A DNA stretch of 5,562 nt. Origin: Flavobacteriales bacterium (GTDB lineage Bacteria; Bacteroidota; Bacteroidia; Flavobacteriales; Flavobacteriaceae). The notes under the pieces are model-generated. The model searched no databases and was not told the DNA's origin. It saw only the letters and a program-made list of their open reading frames with translations. The stretch spans positions 1 to 5,562 of the forward strand of contig JALVDN010000027.1 of NCBI GenBank assembly GCA_027008965.1. The letters run 5' to 3'. The position numbers and the translations under genes were made by a program. Of this stretch, positions 5,234-5,562 are shown in pieces. How positions within the stretch are numbered: position 1 is the first letter of the stretch; every line of letters starts with the position of its first letter.

Positions 5234-5562
5234 TTTTGAGGTTTGTCAGGTTTCGTTTTCTTTTGATTCAAGCTGATTTCCAGCGCTTGTTTGTTTTGTT
5301 TGGCCAATATAAAATCCGGAAAAACCTCCAAAGCCTTTTCAAAAAATTTCAAGGCCATTTCATGATTATGCAAATCATAAGCCGTCATCCCCAAATAATA
5401 AAAATAGGCCGCCTTCACCGGCACCTTTTGGCTTTTGTTTTGGCCTGCAGGCAACAGGTCAAAATCACCCTTCTTGAAAGCATCCGGATTCAGCCGGTTG
5501 AAAGTCACGTAAGCCTCCGCCGGACGTTTCATAGCATATTGCAACTTGCCCAAATGATATCC
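5230..5562 (-). CDS. TPR-repeat protein, C-terminal part (5' truncated by window edge)
   Basis: The open frame continues to the window end, giving 110 visible residues that begin G-Y-H-L-G-K-L-Q-Y. The TTG at 5553 is in mid-repeat and is unlikely to be the true start. Two tetratricopeptide repeats are recognisable. A partial one (Y-H-L-G-K-L-Q-Y-A-M-K-R-P-A-E-A-Y) lies at the edge. A complete 34-residue one follows (A-Y-F-Y-Y-L-G-M-T-A-Y-D-L ... A-L-K-F-F-E-K-A-L-E-V-F-P-D-F). The C-terminus is a lysine- and glutamine-rich tail. TPRs form helical scaffolds for protein-protein contacts; no partner or location can be inferred without the N-terminus. The TAG stop (5232-5230) overlaps the stop of the converging PLP-enzyme gene, and no terminator hairpin is visible between them. 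C-ending codons suggest the same chromosomal background as that gene. Confidence 0.85.
   Translation of the reverse strand, partial: GYHLGKLQYAMKRPAEAYVTFNRLNPDAFKKGDFDLLPAGQNKSQKVPVKAAYFYYLGMTAYDLHNHEMALKFFEKALEVFPDFILAKQNKQALEISLNQKKTKPDKPQN

Noticed and set aside
5551..5553. TTG at 5553 as the start of the TPR protein
   Set aside because: The frame is open to the window edge and the residues before it (G-Y-H-L) continue the TPR pattern, so the gene is truncated by the window rather than starting here.

Overview
This window looks like Bacteroidota DNA, probably from a Flavobacteriia, Saprospiria or Chitinophagia type genome. Four things in the sequence point there. The 532-residue protein ends in a type IX secretion (T9SS) type A sorting domain (Y-P-N-P ... 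G-I-Y-F-V ... K-V-I-K). The leucine-rich repeats are of the 21-residue 'LDLS.N..L..L' kind common in secreted flavobacterial proteins. There is a promoter of the Bacteroidota pattern TTG-N20-TAnnTTTG. The genes have A/T-rich leaders and mostly lack Shine-Dalgarno sequences. Species-level assignment is not possible from the window.

Layout: bases 3-134 are the C-terminal 43 codons of an unrecognised plus-strand gene. Bases 4062 down to 149 appear to be one minus-strand transcription unit. It has a promoter (4032-4062), then a GC-rich, highly self-complementary 101-nt leader element (3927-4027) that starts almost exactly at the predicted transcription start. Four closely spaced genes follow: a secreted M43-type zinc metalloprotease (3884-2457), a T9SS-exported leucine-rich-repeat protein (2425-827), a 53-codon hydrophobic small protein (808-647) and a small lipoprotein (625-188). 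A clean intrinsic terminator (172-149) closes the unit. Gaps between genes are 31, 18 and 21 bases. On the other side, a plus-strand PLP-dependent enzyme of the D-cysteine desulfhydrase/ACC deaminase family (4283-5233) converges, with a 4-base overlap, on a minus-strand TPR protein cut off by the window end.

The flanking genes are richer in G+C, with many C/G-ending codons, and look like ordinary chromosomal genes. The four-gene unit is A/T-rich and looks accessory. All four products carry export or membrane signals: two Sec signal peptides, at least one T9SS tail, one set of hydrophobic segments and one lipobox. The simplest inference is an envelope and secretion-directed module whose substrate is unknown. 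The most unusual element is the structured GC-rich leader at 3927-4027. It could be a cis-regulatory RNA, a discrete small RNA with its own promoter, or a dispersed palindromic repeat. The degenerate T9SS-like tail on the protease and the small membrane protein are also worth checking.
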